From: Rhopalosiphum padi
Taxonomy: Eukaryota > Arthropoda > Insecta > Hemiptera > Aphididae
Length of the DNA: 64,000 bases
Reading direction: 5' to 3'
NCBI RefSeq assembly: GCF_020882245.1
Contig: NC_083600.1
Location: forward strand, 43,061,019-43,125,018
The notes beneath the pieces are model-generated. The model was given only the letters and a program-made list of their open reading frames with translations, ran no database searches and had not been told where the DNA came from. The position numbers and the translations under genes are program-made. Shown here one piece after another: positions 1 through 14,445 of the stretch; position 1 is the stretch's first letter; each line of letters opens with the position of its first letter.

Positions 1-3000
1 AAAGTAGGCACTTCTAATTTGATAAATATTTTTTCAATTTTTGGTTTTCTAGTTTAATTATATGACAAACCTACAATTTTCAAATGTCATATGATTGGAA
101 CAATAGTATTCTTGATAGGGACAGATATGCTGAGACATTCTGTACATACGTAGTGTAATATTAATATACGCGACGTAAAATGATATTAACTATCGTTTAC
201 TGAGCTATTCAGTAGGGTGGCTAGCTGTCGTGAAAAGAAAACGATTGATATTAAAGAAAAAAAAAAAATCGGATGTATATTGATATTATTATTTTCGGAC
301 GACACCCCTATATGACATCGATCGTCGACACTTTAACGAGTTTGTGATAAATGGAGCTCCAAAAGTCCGTAACCCGTAACTATTCTGTAAACCAAAAATA
401 TTTTCATACCACGAATCCTACCTTTCACCATCTCGGCATAAGCGATGGTTTTATTGTTATTATTTTTTTTTTTTACATTTCCAAACCTAATTCAACAATA
501 ATTGATCGTATGTCGGAAGGCAAACGCGCGGGTAATGCGACTGAATTCAATTCACAATATTTGTATTATTATTACAATTATTGGTAAAAGTGACATTTTC
601 TTCAACGATTTTATTACGAGATACTTGGAATCCGTACATACGACGTAGATTATATTGTTTTGTCGCAAAATAAAATAAAATAAAAAATAGTTATATTTCG
701 ATTTCGGTCTAAAAAAAAAAACATGTCCATTCCGACCGACTAATAAGCAATAAAAATATTTTTTTCACCTAACGGTTTATTGTTTTTTTTTGTGTGAGTT
801 CAAACTGTCGTATTGATTGAGATATTTTTATTTATATTTATTTTATTCAAAAAAGTTGTTTTGTTTTTTATTTATATCACTTAATACATTTAATTGTACG
901 CAACTTGAAGTAATGCCGTGTTTTATGTTCACTCGAAAATAAATATTGTTTATAATCTAATTATTTGTATTATATCACATATATTTATTTTAAAATTTAC
1001 TTTTTAGCCAAATAAATATTTTTAACTACAATATATTGTAGTAGCTAGCATAATATATTAAGTTTTTTTTTTTATTCAAATTTAAATTTTTTTAAATTAG
1101 ACAATTTCTTATATTTTATAAATTTATATTAAATTAATAAATACATATAAATATGTGTAGTAGTGAATAACCGTAAATATTATGTAGAATAAACGATTCA
1201 TAATATAATATTTTATTTAATAATGCTATACAGTACATATTATAATAATATAAAATAAACATTTTTCTCGTGCGTAAATATTTTTATGAAAAACTGTAAT
1301 CATAAATCTATAATTTTAAATTTTAAAACTTGTTTAGTGGCATCCGTATATTTATTTTTATTGCTTATTAGTATATTATTAAAAAAAAAAAATAAAAATA
1401 TATAACCTTCGCCCGTCACATTATTTCAGCTTAGCGTGTTGAACCGGACACCTAAAAAAACGTACTAATTGGGTCGTAAACTTCCGTTGTTTTTAGAGCG
1501 TAATATTTTGGCGGTTATGCGGTGACATCGCCTGACCATTTAACCGGTTAAAAAGTTCATGTGTTTTTTATGCAAAACGTTTCTATAAAATGAGATGGAC
1601 TTTAACGAGTAATAAAATTATTGTGTGTTCCTGTCAATTTTACTATACGAATAATTTTTCAGCGTAATATCTATATGAAAAAAATAATATATATATACGT
1701 ATACAAATAAACAGTATAGCGCACAGTTTCATCCCTGTTTCTTGTTTAATCAACATAGTAAAAAGGAAAATGGCAGGGCCCATTCTCTATATGTATAGCG
1801 AAAGCATTTCTGAAAGCTATTTTATATTGAACGAACATGGTCGTTGCATTTTAGGGATTTGAATTTTGTGAAGAATGGTTGTACAGACTGTCAGAGATTA
1901 GGTTATTCAATGTTATTCACTATTCATATTCACCTCTATTTTTTATCATAATAATAGATTTATTTAAATTTAGATTTTTAGAATTTTTAAATATGCATAC
2001 TATATTTTCACTCATTTAGATTTTTATATAATTTAAGGATATAATAAAATTTTAAGATACATATAATATTTAAAAAATAAACTGTAAAATCTGTACGTTT
2101 GAATTATGAACTGATATCGTTTGAAAACACTCCTTAAATCGTCTAAAAATCCGAGTGTACGGTTTACTATACGTTTCTTAAATCTAATCATACAATTTCC
2201 AAATAAGAATTTGAAAAATTCATTATCAGAGAATAACAATGATGAGAACGAGCGTGCTTGATGAATCACACTATATAAACGGAAAATCGTGGGGGGATTT
2301 CTTATTACGTATATATTATAATTTTATTAATACACCGGTATTAAAACGCGTTTTACATTTCCTCTCACCTCTATTCTCGTCCTCATCAGCAAAGTATGTA
2401 AATCCTTACGCGTGAGGACAAAATGTGTGTTGGTATATTGCTTTCGAGAAACACAACTATAGTCCGAAATTAATAGCAACAAATAATTAATTACATCGTG
2501 ATCACCCAAAATACACGTGGATTGTGGATATTCATACAACTGATACTATAACAGATAACGTATATCTCCAGTATTATATTTTATATAGGTATGTTGTTGT
2601 GCATGAAAATATGATAATAATATGTTACAAGTATTACGAAAATAGATGTGTACACGTGAGTAAGTAAGCGACAAGGTTTCAATCGCCATTTTTGCAATAT
2701 TCCTTCTAAAATAAAACTTTTAATCATCCCATTAATTCAACCCGTTTGAATTAAAGATTATTATAACTACTGTAATAAATATATTCCATTTTTTTTCACA
2801 CTGATTATCTGAAGTACACGTATTATGTCCTTTTTTCTGGAACATTTTCTAATTTGTTATAAACTAATATTACAACCACAAATCATTAATTATTGCTTAA
2901 ATCAAGTAGATATTGTTCAAAATCACTTTTAAACAATTTTAAATTGTAAAGATTAAGAATTTATTGATTTATGAATAATTTATGAATTATCGAGATTGTA

Positions 3001-3529
3001 AACATTTTAGCTTGCGTTTCAATAAAACGTTGCCCGATATTATTGGTCGTCATTTTATCTATGAACGTTTAATTTATGAATAATGTTGTATTGCTGCACT
3101 AACTGTTTGTACATGTATTGAATTTTAAAATAAGACGAATTTTCGTTGAACAGTCATACAATACAGTCATCAACAACATTACATATCTGGTTTACAGATG
3201 AGTAAAGTCTATGATCCCATTCGTATACTTCGAAACCAGAAATGGTCGGTTCGATATCTAAAAAAAAATCATGAGCTTAACATTTTCTCTTCGCACGTAG
3301 TCACTAATCGACCTTCGGTTAAAACTACCGTTTATAATTCGTTTGATAGTGTGTGAAAATGTAGTCCCGAAGATTCATTGACTTTATTTTTGTTCACGGT
3401 ATTATATAGCAAAATAGATACAATAAATTATTGTATTGGCCGCTCTTTTGATCACAAGTTCTGATAAAAATGAATTGAACGCTTTTAATCAGTGTTGTAA
3501 GAACACGATAACGAAATCGTCGAAATAAA

Positions 3530-3548
3530 TTTTTTTTTTTTTTTTTTT
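3530..3548 (+). repeat. T19 homopolymer
   Basis: Nineteen consecutive T residues in intron 3. No GC-rich retroposed body adjoins it on either side. Confidence 0.9.
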
Positions 3549-4125
3549 ATGATACATAACTATTTAAGTAGCTTAAATATCACAGAAATCTTGAGTTGAT
3601 GTTAAACGCTTGTAATAGCTATTAAACATACTTTAAAGTAAGCTGAAAAAAACTGTGATTTTTTTAATAATTGCTTTTGTTCCTAGGTCTTCTATATCCA
3701 TTTAAATTTATTAAATTTGTTTATTGTTAAATTAAATACATATTTTCCTTTTATTACACTTTAAACTATTGTGTACTGTCTGTTTTTCGAAATTTTAGCT
3801 TTCACCGGATCTCTAAGATCATAGATTATCCATCTCTTGAATGTGATTGTATTTGTATTTCGTCTATATATTTATTCTTGTATACTACTAACCTTAAAGC
3901 GTAATCGACCCCGTTTTTATATAATATTAAAATGCTTCTGTCAATCACGAGTTTTAAATTAAGAGTTGGATAATACTAATTGAGTAGATATGAACAATAT
4001 TCGCGTTCACTACTACGCTATAGTCCGAGTAGACTTTTCCGAATCACTCTGTGGCCAATGGTTAGCGTCACTTTACAAATGATGATTTGCGGTGAAGTGT
4101 CACATTTATCATTTTGTCTCTGTAG

Positions 4126-4324
4126 GTACGTAGAAAGAACCCTCCATAGAATTGATTTCGTTGACCACGAGAAGACTAGCGGCAACATGTGGGAGCCGCG
4201 CGGTGGTTTTTCGCTAGCCCGCGACGTTTTCTTGTATTATGGTGACCGCCACATGGTTATACGCAATACGTCTACAGTTTACGTTGGTGATGGATCGTGC
4301 CCGATCGAGACAAACGCATTTTAG
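4126..4324 (+). other. Possible terminal exon or chance frame on the plus strand
   Basis: A pyrimidine-rich acceptor-like stretch (TTTTGTCTCTGTAG) ends at 4125 and is followed by 66 codons open to TAG at 4322-4324, with GC-richer, coding-like codon choice (for example WEPRGGFSLARDVFLYYGDR). An AATAAA lies about 110 bases downstream near 4431. The whole frame is open from about 3980. I recognise no family, and no upstream partner exon is visible. It could be a small antisense gene's last exon, a pseudogene fragment, or chance. Confidence 0.2.
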
Positions 4325-4940
4325 TCAGTTAAGCCGAAGACACGAAACGAAAAAAAATATATCATTTTTTAGTAAATAGCTGTGTGAGTACGCGAGCCAA
4401 CGAATGAAGCGATGGTTATAAATTATAATTAAATAAATATGTGTGTCACGTCAAAATTCGTAGAACAGTATAAAGGCAGAGGATTGAACAAGATATACGC
4501 TTTTAATGCACAAATCGCATCAAGTTCGGGATAAAACCACCGCAATAGAAATGTGTGAGGTACAAATCATGGTTGTAGGTAAAAAAACAATCAAGATGAG
4601 GTGCAGGTGTGGAAGAGGTGATGGGTACTTTGGCACTCTGTATACCATATCGTTCATCTCAGCAAAAAAAAGGGTTGCGTTTTAATTATGAATTTGTAAG
4701 CAACGGTTGATAAATCGTAATCGTTTGTTCGGAAATCGATTACTTTGCAAAATAATGACAATTTTGCAGTTTTATAAATAGCATTGCGTTCTATTGTCAT
4801 GTAAAATATGGTTATAATATAATTTTTTACATAAACGGTTTGGAAGCACTTGATCCTACTGAAAAATAAAGTAAAATAAGAAATTATAACGTTAGAACCG
4901 CACATTATTCAACAAATTTTAATATTTCGAAAACTACTGA

Positions 4941-4943
<3 letters not shown>

Positions 4944-4981
<38 letters not shown>
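4944..4981 (+). repeat. (GA)n microsatellite
   Basis: An uninterrupted GA dinucleotide run of about 38 bases in intron 3. Confidence 0.95.
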
Positions 4982-4985
<4 letters not shown>

Positions 4986-7900
4986 AAGATAGCTTAATTC
5001 GTATAAGCCATAAGTGGAAACATCAGCACACATGATTGTCATAATATCTGTCATCTCTAATATAGTTTAAAAATACTATTAATAATGTTATTTAGAATAA
5101 TTTTAAATATTTGTTTTAAATATAATATAACACATAAAATTGTATTAACTTGTAAATTGAATATGTAAGTCCTAAATTAACATGATAGAGACCAATATCA
5201 TTAAAGTACAGCTTTGAAATTGTGAATTATATTTAACACATTGCAGAGTAAAATGTTAGTATGTACAAACAATTGAACAAAACGAACAATTTTTCACTTG
5301 CTTAGTATGAATGGAGACTTGTGATGTAGAAATGTAAACACATTTATGAAACAATTAAAATTACATCGTGACTGGAGACAAAAATATCGCTAGGACATAA
5401 ATTAGTCAAAACATTACACCATTGCCTATACAATAGCAAACTAATTAATATGATGATTACTTCCATTAAGATAAACAATTTAAATAATATTTTATACTTA
5501 AAACTTGTATGTCATATAAGCACAGGTACAGCTACGTATATAAATTAATTGTATACGTTAAAAATAAGTAAATTTGCACTAATAATTACATTGTTAAATT
5601 CATAATTTAAATATATGCAATTTAAGTATATTTTAGGTTGGTATACACATGAAATCTGTACATATAAATTCTAGTATTAAACTACATGTTAATTAACTAT
5701 TAAATTATTTTTTAATTAAATAATTTCAATTACATAAATTTATAGTGAAACTTCTGTAAATTAGAAAAAATATTATTTATGTACTTATGAATTAATTTTT
5801 ATCGTGTTAAATTATTTTACCACATTTTTATTGATATACTTTTAAGTTATATCATTAAACATTTAATTTAAATTAAAATTGTTTCATCTGTGTATATTAG
5901 AAATAAATATGGTTTTAATTATTATGATAATTTACATTATATATTTTTCACTTATGGATAATGAACTTAAAGTTGTAATCAATACATTTATAAGTTATGA
6001 AAATTTAATATATTAATTAAAGTAATTAAAAATCATAATATTAAAGTTGTTTTATATTACAACTTAAGAGGATATTTATTTTTTCAAATTATAAATCATT
6101 ATTGCTCAATTCAATTTTAATATGTATGTAGCAAATTTTTAAATGTATACAATACCTATACGTAATGTACTTATATTGAATAATAATAGATTCTAAGTAC
6201 GCATTATTAATTATAAATTATATTATTTAAGCAACAAATAATGGCAGCAAAAGTACTATTTATAAACTAACGCACTTATATACATATAAAAATAAACAAA
6301 ATCTCACTTCTTGTATCTCACTTTAGTACTGTTTTTCATGTTTCACTAACACCAAAAAGATCGAATAATAATATTACATATAAATTCTTTTCTAAGCATA
6401 CTAAAGGTAATATAGTGTTCTGAGGTCTAGATAATCAGTAACTGATTATTTAACTACCATTGCTACACGTTATGAAGTATTATAAATAGATGGATGTTTT
6501 AATCAATTCCTCTGTTATTATAAGATTAACTTATATATTTTATTGAATTTTATTTTACTTTATCTTATTTTATATTAACCTAAACCACAAGTGTACTAAT
6601 TGTAAAAAGTAAAATATAGATTTTACAATTCTTAATAAAAAAAATAAAAATATATGATAAGATTAATCACTTCTTATTAAATAATAATGAAAGTTGGTTT
6701 TAAATTTATAAAAAAAAATTATTACTTAACAGTATTTTTTATTTTAAATTTTAGATTGAAATGTTAATCCATCTGTATATATTACGTAAAGAAAGCCTCA
6801 ATAAATATAAAATTTAACGTTTAAATTTATTCTATTATAATTATTAATATCAAGTAAATAAATAATCAAAATCTTATTTGTCCATACAATTTAAAAATCA
6901 GATAAATATAGAAAATCCATTATTTTTAAATTAACCTATCTAAGATAAAAGTTAACTTGATTAATATTAGATTTTATTTTGTGATTACACAATTTTTTTA
7001 ATTGATAACAAATTCATTAAGTACAATGTCAGGCTAAATTGTAAATAAATAGATTTATCAACTGGAAAAATACAAGTATATTAATGTTCAACAAACACAT
7101 GGCCACAAAGTAACATACATATTTCTTATATTGATTATACTATAAACATACATACTTCATAGATAAAAGTTCAAATTATGATACAATAATTTCAACTTTA
7201 TTGTTTTGCCTTCGACTATTCTTAGAACTAGTTATTACTGATTTATTATGGTATATGTGTACAAATGTACAATATATAGCGAATTTTCTAGTTGAAAATT
7301 AGTATAGTATAATAAAGTTGTTTTAAGCACACAGAATATTAATATTTAGGTTTTAATTTAGTTTTATTAAGTTTTCCGATTTTAACACAGGAGGATAAAT
7401 AATAATATAAATAGTTTTCAAATATAATATAATGAAAAAAACAACAACAATTTAACGATTTTGTCGCTATTGCAAAATGGATACAGTCACATATAATGCC
7501 AATATACATACCTAGCTATTTCCGGTTAGAAATCGTAGGACATTAAACTTTTTGTTTGACACTCAAATTATTCTCTTTCATCTCTCCGGAATGATGATAG
7601 AAATAAAAAGTTTCGTACATGTACAAAAACATAAAATGAAAATAAACTTTTGTAATATACCACAACTTTAGTATATGTTATATTATGTACATTTTTAGTC
7701 GAACAGTTTGATTAAATAGATTATAATATATAAATGGACATTTTTATTCTATTATCATAAGAAATTATAATGTTGATATCAATTTTAAATTCTTTTTTTT
7801 TTTTAGTTATCTTATTTGTTTGTATTGTTATATTCTGTGGTATTTACTAATAAAATGTTGTAAAATTAATAGTGAATTTTAAAATAATTTTTCAATTCCA

Positions 7901-9715
7901 ACCTATAGGTATTTAGTTTTATATTTAAAACTTATAAAACTTTATTAACCTTGTTTCAAAGTTTAACTTATAAAAAACCACGGATATTCCATTAAAAATG
8001 TTCTAATATTAGCTTCTTTAAACACCTTTAAAATACATTACTATTATTAGAATTTAAGGCCATATAACTAAGTTTATAACTAACGTAATACTATTAAAAT
8101 GTCAACAGCTCATACAAAATTATATTTTTATGTCTATGCATATGGGACGTGGGTAAATATATTTTAATGTGTATAGTACTTATATTAAATTAATTAAATG
8201 TATATCACAAAAATTGTGTGGATTACACGAGTCATGTTATTTAATCTTCATTTGATAGAAATAGAAATATTTCTGAAATATTTCCAGTATAAACAGCCCT
8301 ATGTTGGTTTAATATTCATATTTACATTTGATATATTAATGTTTTTGATAAGGCATTCAATAAGTTAAATAAAATTGAATATTTCCGTTTTTATAGTCTT
8401 GACACCCTAAAGTATAATGTATTATGTATTATACGACTAGTGCTCGCAGTACTTATACAATCTAAAGTATTATGAACAAATAAAATGATTAAGATTATTA
8501 TGTTTTAAAAACAGACTTCTAAAGTTAATTTCGACAAAAGTTTAGTAGTATATACTCAAAATTTATTTAGTTATTTTACAACTTACGAAATTATGTTTAA
8601 TAAACTTAAAAACGAAACTTCAAGCTTTCAGTGATGGTATTTACCAACAAGCATAATTCATTAAAATGAAAAATTAGTTAATTTATTTTACAACAGTTTG
8701 AATGATTATAACATGGTATACTTTGTAATATTTTAATATTTTATTTATGACCTTTAATTATGTTGAAATATCGGACATTTTAAGGAAACCTCCGTATTAA
8801 TCTAATCTTACTTATAATTTCTTAGTAGATGATACTTGAACTTGTTTAATTATTAAAATATCGCTGTAAAGATAATATTATGGTAGTTTCACCATACCAG
8901 TCCGATATAAGACGTGTAATTATTTTATAATTATACTTACATCAAATGTATTGTGATTGTAGATTGAACAACAAACTCGTCGAGTGTAACAGTTTTAATT
9001 AATAATATTATATTATTATCTCATAGATAAACCGACAATTATTATGGGTAGGTGGGGAATAGTTGATAAGAGCTTTAAGTGATTGTATTATGAAATCGAT
9101 TTCTTTCAGCATCAAATAGTAACACAAATTTAAAAATTAAACATGTTAACAACATAAACTAAAAAAAAAAACGTATATTGAAAAATATTTTATACATTTA
9201 TGTAGCTATGTCTTCTATTAATGAAGTAAAGGTTGGAATCGTTATGAGGCGGGGTGTGGTAAGGAATAATTCAAAAATATTATATTGACAATTGCATCGT
9301 TGTATCGTTAGCAGATTAGGATCACTATAAAATAAATCTCAAATGTCGTCTAAATAGTTGCTTAACCATTATTGTTATGACTTTGTGCTAATGTATCTTC
9401 GTTGGCACAACTGAACGTAATTTATTTTTTACTAGATGCATAATGTAAGCCAATAACATATTATGGGTATGTCTATTTTACTATATTATTATTTTCGATT
9501 TTTTTGAACCAGCACATTATGGTGGGTAATAAAATTCTATATTTATGACACCGAAAGAGGTGGCTGGATTATTTCTTAAGAGTTTTGGCGGCCTTTAAAA
9601 GATTTTTTTGCTATTAGTGACGCAGATCACGGAAGTACGTGTTTGAAAAGCGAAAAATTGGATTAAAAAATATAAAAATAAAAATAGCGACAGTGGCGAT
9701 GATCGCAGGATGATG

Positions 9716-9738
9716 TGATGATGATGATGATGATGATG
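9716..9738 (+). repeat. (GAT)n microsatellite
   Basis: A short run of GAT units. Read on the minus strand it makes a histidine-rich chance frame (9595-9819) with no other protein-like features. Confidence 0.85.
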
Positions 9739-10231
9739 TTGATGATAAAAATAAAATGACGGGAAAAACACACCGGATAAGTGGATAATCGTAGCACGCA
9801 TGGTTACGCACTCCATCAAATCGCCGTGCTGCGCTAGCCCGTGCGTTATATTAATTAATTTTACAATATAGGTTCAGGCAGTTTTAATTCGATCGCTAGA
9901 AGAGTAGCTGTTCAGTTTTTGTATACTGTAATACGTGTGTAATATTAACATGTAGGGACTGAAACCGAATCAAAAAGAGCTAATTTTGGAACACAACAAT
10001 CTTTAAAACATTGGGAGCTGATACATAACAAGAATTTAAATTAAATATTTTCATATAACCAAGACCACAATTTATTGTAACCCATATTTTTAAATGAAAA
10101 AGACGCGTTTTACAGATATTATTAATTTTTAATTTTACCTTTGTAATTATTTTTTCGATAAAAAGATAGATTTTAGAATAGAAGGACCTATGCTGATCGG
10201 CTAATATTTAACTGTCTGTTTGTATTTATAT

Positions 10232-10238
<7 letters not shown>

Positions 10239-10269
<31 letters not shown>
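10239..10269. repeat. (TA)n microsatellite
   Basis: A run of TA dinucleotides of about 30 bases, about 840 bases downstream of receptor exon 3 in transcript sense. Confidence 0.95.
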
Positions 10270-10273
<4 letters not shown>

Positions 10274-11109
10274 ATCATTTAATTTCAGTTATAAACTAAA
10301 CATAAATGTAGTTAGTTATTCTTTATAAATTATATAAAATAATCTAGTACTAGAAACAAAATCGGAACTGAATACAAAAAAATAAAAGCTACCAGATAGC
10401 TTTTCTCTGAAATTGAAGAACAAGTACGACAGCCAACAGATTAAACCCGAATCAAAATTACTAAACAAATACAATACTATTGCGTACTGATCGTATTATC
10501 AAGCACACGAATCGAGCACATTTCTAAGTACGCGATTACAATTTGGAAATTACTTAGTTACTTATCTTGAAAACTTTAATGCCCAATGTGAACGTTTGAC
10601 CAGTGCCAAATGTTTAAATGAGTTCGTTGAGCTTATAACGGCCAGTATCATATATGAAACTAACATCGTGATCACTTTAACGGAAGTTTTATAACATAAC
10701 CAATTTATAAATCGATAAAGTTTTCGATGATTGTACATAATAAGATATAATGTGTGTTATTATACCTTGTAGGTATATAACAAATAGGTATGCGTAAACT
10801 AATATTGTATATAAAATGTCTGTTTAAATGGGCAACGTTGCTTAAAATAATGTACGCTCAATCGTGATACTAAAATGGTAAATACTCAATCGTGGTTTAG
10901 ATTTATTTCCGGAATCTCGGGCAATTATTAAGGCGTTTTACACTGTATTAATAATTTAAAATCTATAAATTAACTAAACTTATATATAGGTATATAAAAC
11001 TCCGTTTCGTAAAACGTACATCCATAGACAATCGTACCAATACGACAATAGTCGTGAAATAGTCTTATATAAATGTACAAATTATATTATAGTATATTGT
11101 AGTGCGTAC

Positions 11110-11310
11110 CTGTATCGGAAACCAGCAGAAAGCGAATATGGCGACCACGACGACGACCATTCGGGTTACCCGCTTCTTGCCCCTCCGGCTCTCAGCCGAC
11201 GGTGGTTGACCACCAGGGTTCACTCCTTTCCACAGTCTCATCAGCATCAGCACGTAAAGGATGCATATGATTGCCAGTGGTATCGCGTACGACGTGAGAA
11301 AGAAGAATAT
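11110..11310 (-). CDS. AstA-R: AstA receptor exon 3: TM5, loop 3 and TM6
   Basis: The acceptor is ACATTTCAG|ATATTC (first base 11310) and the donor is ATACAG|GTACGC (last base 11110); 67 codons, residues 233-299, phase 0 at both ends. Residues 233-256 form TM5 with the conserved proline at P243 (SYAIPL). Intracellular loop 3 is short and basic, containing the AstA-R-typical SAESRRGKKRVTRM. TM6 follows as a valine run ending in C294-W295-F296-P297, the CWxP toggle motif. The join to exon 2 (…KPAYQ | IFFFLTSY…) reads smoothly, so no exon appears to be missing between them. The open frame extends on both sides (11065-11523) but those extensions are intronic. The next exon should start TM7 and is not visible. 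Confidence 0.96.
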
Positions 11311-14300
11311 CTGAAATGTCCGACAAACGCAATCGATTGTAGTAATGTAGGTACGCAAAAGTGGTAGAATATATAAAAATAACAACGATATTATTATGCG
11401 GTAAGGCAATGCGCGTATAATATAATAACGACGATACGTATACCCATGTAATGATATTGCTGGCCGTTGGAAGTTTGCGCAGAATTTGTTTAAAATGTCA
11501 AAGCGCGTTAAGAATGGCAACAAAAATTTATAGACCGTTCAGCGTGTACACAGCATTATATTATCGGTAAAAAATTATTTTAAAGACCGATTGTAATTTT
11601 GAATTTAAATTATTATTAAAATATTATTATTAGTGACGATAGGTATTTATTTTTATTATTGTGGGGTTTGAATCGAATTTTTATTTTATGACTTACAAGT
11701 TACATAATAAATTAATATAGAAAACAAAAAATATAATCTATGTGATATATTTAGTGTTATATATAATTTATAAAAATAAGATACGCCTAATATTTTTCTG
11801 ATATATTATATGTTTGTTTTATTTTACAGTTACTAGCTAACTGCTAACTAAGCTAAGCTTTATAACTAATATTACTATTATCCATTAAACAAATTATTAT
11901 ATTCTATTATAATTAATATTAATAATTATGTTTACATGGAACATTTCTTGTACGTTAATATTGATCACCCGTCTCAGCATTAAAAACGCATATTATATTA
12001 TGGGATATTATGGGTGAAAATAGTATTGCGAACATTTTAAAAACAATACTGCAATTATTTCATTATTACATCTGTATTAACTCTGCAATGTTTTTACCGG
12101 TTACAGTTCTGAATAGACTTAGTTTTTCAAAAGAGCTTATCTATATTATATTGTATTATTATAGTTTATCTGTTCGTAAAATATATGAAACCTATTTTTT
12201 CATCAATGAGTATATCGATAAATTATAAATAATTTTAGTTGTCTGAAGCATTATCATATTCGTAGTAATAAAATCAATATAGTAAACTATTATACTTGTA
12301 AAATTGTATTATCATAATATCAATCTGATATTTCTTGGAAATATAGAACAAAATGTAAACAAAATTAAAATTTTTGTTTTCACGAAAACACAAATATTGA
12401 TTTTATTCCGTGTTCTTTTTTGGTTTTGTGAAATTAAAACTTTTGAATAAAACGTTTCCAAAACCAATTTTAAAGTTACGTTCAATGAGGTTTTTGTTTT
12501 TAAACTGAGCTATTTCTATAATTCATATATTAAATAAATAATAAGTTTGTAATAAACCAATACATAAATTATCGACTATGGTTCAAGATTTATAATATTT
12601 ATGGTATATGTAAATTAAAAACGTTTTATTTTTGGATAATTTGGTTGTATAAAAAACATCATATTAACACAATTTTAATACATATAAACATATCAAGTAC
12701 ATTTAATTTTATTACTTAATTACGTTTTTGAATATTCTGAAATATTCTGAATAATTATTATTATTATTTCATAAATAATATTCTGAATATTATTGTTCAA
12801 ATTTTTCATTTTTTGATTCAACATATTATTGCATTTCATTACATAAAAGATAATAAACGTTAATATATTATATATGAAAAAACTATTACGATTTAGAAAC
12901 TATAATTTAAAACTCAATATAAATTCAAAATAACGGCAATGCAGAAAGCATTATACTATATACTATAAAATCCTAAATAATAATTAATTTATTAATTTTA
13001 TAAAAAAAATTAATAATTATATAAAATTTTACAATTTGTCATCCATGTTTGTAAATTAGTTATACATAGTTTCAGCCTTGCAATTAATAATTATAGTTTG
13101 AGAGTATAGAATTACTTATATAAACGTTTTTGTGTAATTTTGTTCTTATAAAAATAATAACGTGAATATTATTATTACTATTATTTTTATTTTTTTTTTT
13201 TTGTTTCAATTGCCTATAAAGATAATCTTATTTTGTCATGGAAAAGTTATTATTTTATTTTTCTAATATAATATTATTATTCTACTGTTTTAATATATTT
13301 AGAAAAACTATTATATTATACGGAGCATAGCTATAAAAATACAGAAATAATGACAATATTCAAACGTGAAACATTTAACTCCTCTTAAGTTTTTTAACAC
13401 CCTCAATAGAATTTTGATAAAATACACTCGGTGGTAAATTTATATATATATATTAACTACTTTAGCATCTCATCCATAGTAATTTTATATTATGTTGAAT
13501 ATTGATGGTCATGAACATTATTATAATTATTATATATATATCATTATTATTACATTTAAATTGTTTTTTTGATCTTGATGGGTTTGTTTGCAATAATATT
13601 TTATATTTTGTAAGCAAATAATATGAAAGGTATATAAACCAGTACAAAAATAACACAAATTGATGGCCAAAAATGAAGGTGTCATACACAAATGCAGCAT
13701 CGGAATGGAGCACGAATAACTAAGTGACGAAACAGGAAAAGTACATTTTTCTCAAGTGGCCGAGATATTTTATCAATTCTGTCAATTTTTAAATCGCATG
13801 GTTAGCATTTGCTCCTTGAACATTGAGTGGCATAATATAGCTGGTAGATGGATACCAAAAATCATACTAAACGGCCGATAGGTACCAATAAGTGGGAATT
13901 AGTGGAAATAAGCTACACCATGTACTCGAATTGCACCCTCAAATATACTATATTGGATAATAATTGTTACAAAAAGTTTTCTTTAAGAAATTAACAAAAC
14001 CTGCTATGCTACAAAACTGTTTCTCAAATGTGGCTATTCATAATATTGAAACAATTTATAAAAATTAATAAAACAATGTAGATGTATAGAGGATAATTTG
14101 AATTAAAATAAAATATAAACTAAAATAAAATATTATTAATTAAATGATATAATGTAATCGGGGTTTTATGAAGGGTGAATTTAATTTAATTCAATTATTT
14201 ATAGTGAATAATTCATATTTTTTTTATTAATTAGGCAGTACTCTTAATTATCGTTAAACAATAAATATATTTAACAATAGACGAAGTACTGTAATAGCAA

Positions 14301-14417
14301 AAGTAGTTGAAATGATCTTATATAATATATCGTAATTATTGTAGATACATTTTCTTTCAAGAGTTAATTTTGTTCTTTTAATTTGTAAAAGTTACTATTA
14401 ATGGATTAATATACCGT

Positions 14418-14445
14418 CTGGACTACCGCGTTAACTGGACTACCG
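14418..14445 (+). repeat. Short direct repeat CTGGACTACCG
   Basis: Two exact 11-base copies of CTGGACTACCG start at 14418 and 14435, 17 bases apart, inside a slightly GC-richer stretch of intron 2. Function unknown. Confidence 0.5.

Larger units (their letters stand above)
1..11109 (-). other. Start of intron 3, AT-rich; TM7 exon not found
   Basis: This region begins at the GTACGC donor at 11109 and runs off the left edge. I searched by eye on the minus strand for the reverse complement of an NSCxNPxLY-type TM7 motif and found none. The region is almost wholly AT-rich noncoding sequence, including 5.0-9.5 kb where nothing stands out. Local exceptions are a T19 run (3530-3548), a GC-richer island at 3.98-4.33 kb, a (GA)n at 4944, a (GAT)n at 9716 and a (TA)n at 10239. 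Confidence 0.7.

Noticed and set aside
3221..3260. GGTTCGATATC, a faint tRNA B-box match
   Set aside because: No matching A-box, cloverleaf or acceptor stem around it. No tRNA was found on either strand by eye.
8219..8245. GGATT-ACA word checked as a possible reverse-complement NPxxY (TM7) site
   Set aside because: The codons do not follow the NSCxNP pattern, and the surrounding translation has no TM7-like hydrophobic helix.
9595..9819. Histidine-rich minus-strand frames
   Set aside because: The histidines come from a (GAT)n microsatellite read on the other strand, and the rest is low-complexity hydrophobic translation of AT-rich DNA.
11065..11523. 152-codon minus-strand frame taken as a single exon
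   Set aside because: Only 11310-11110 matches the receptor. Clear acceptor and donor sites bound it, and the extra residues on both sides are translated intron.
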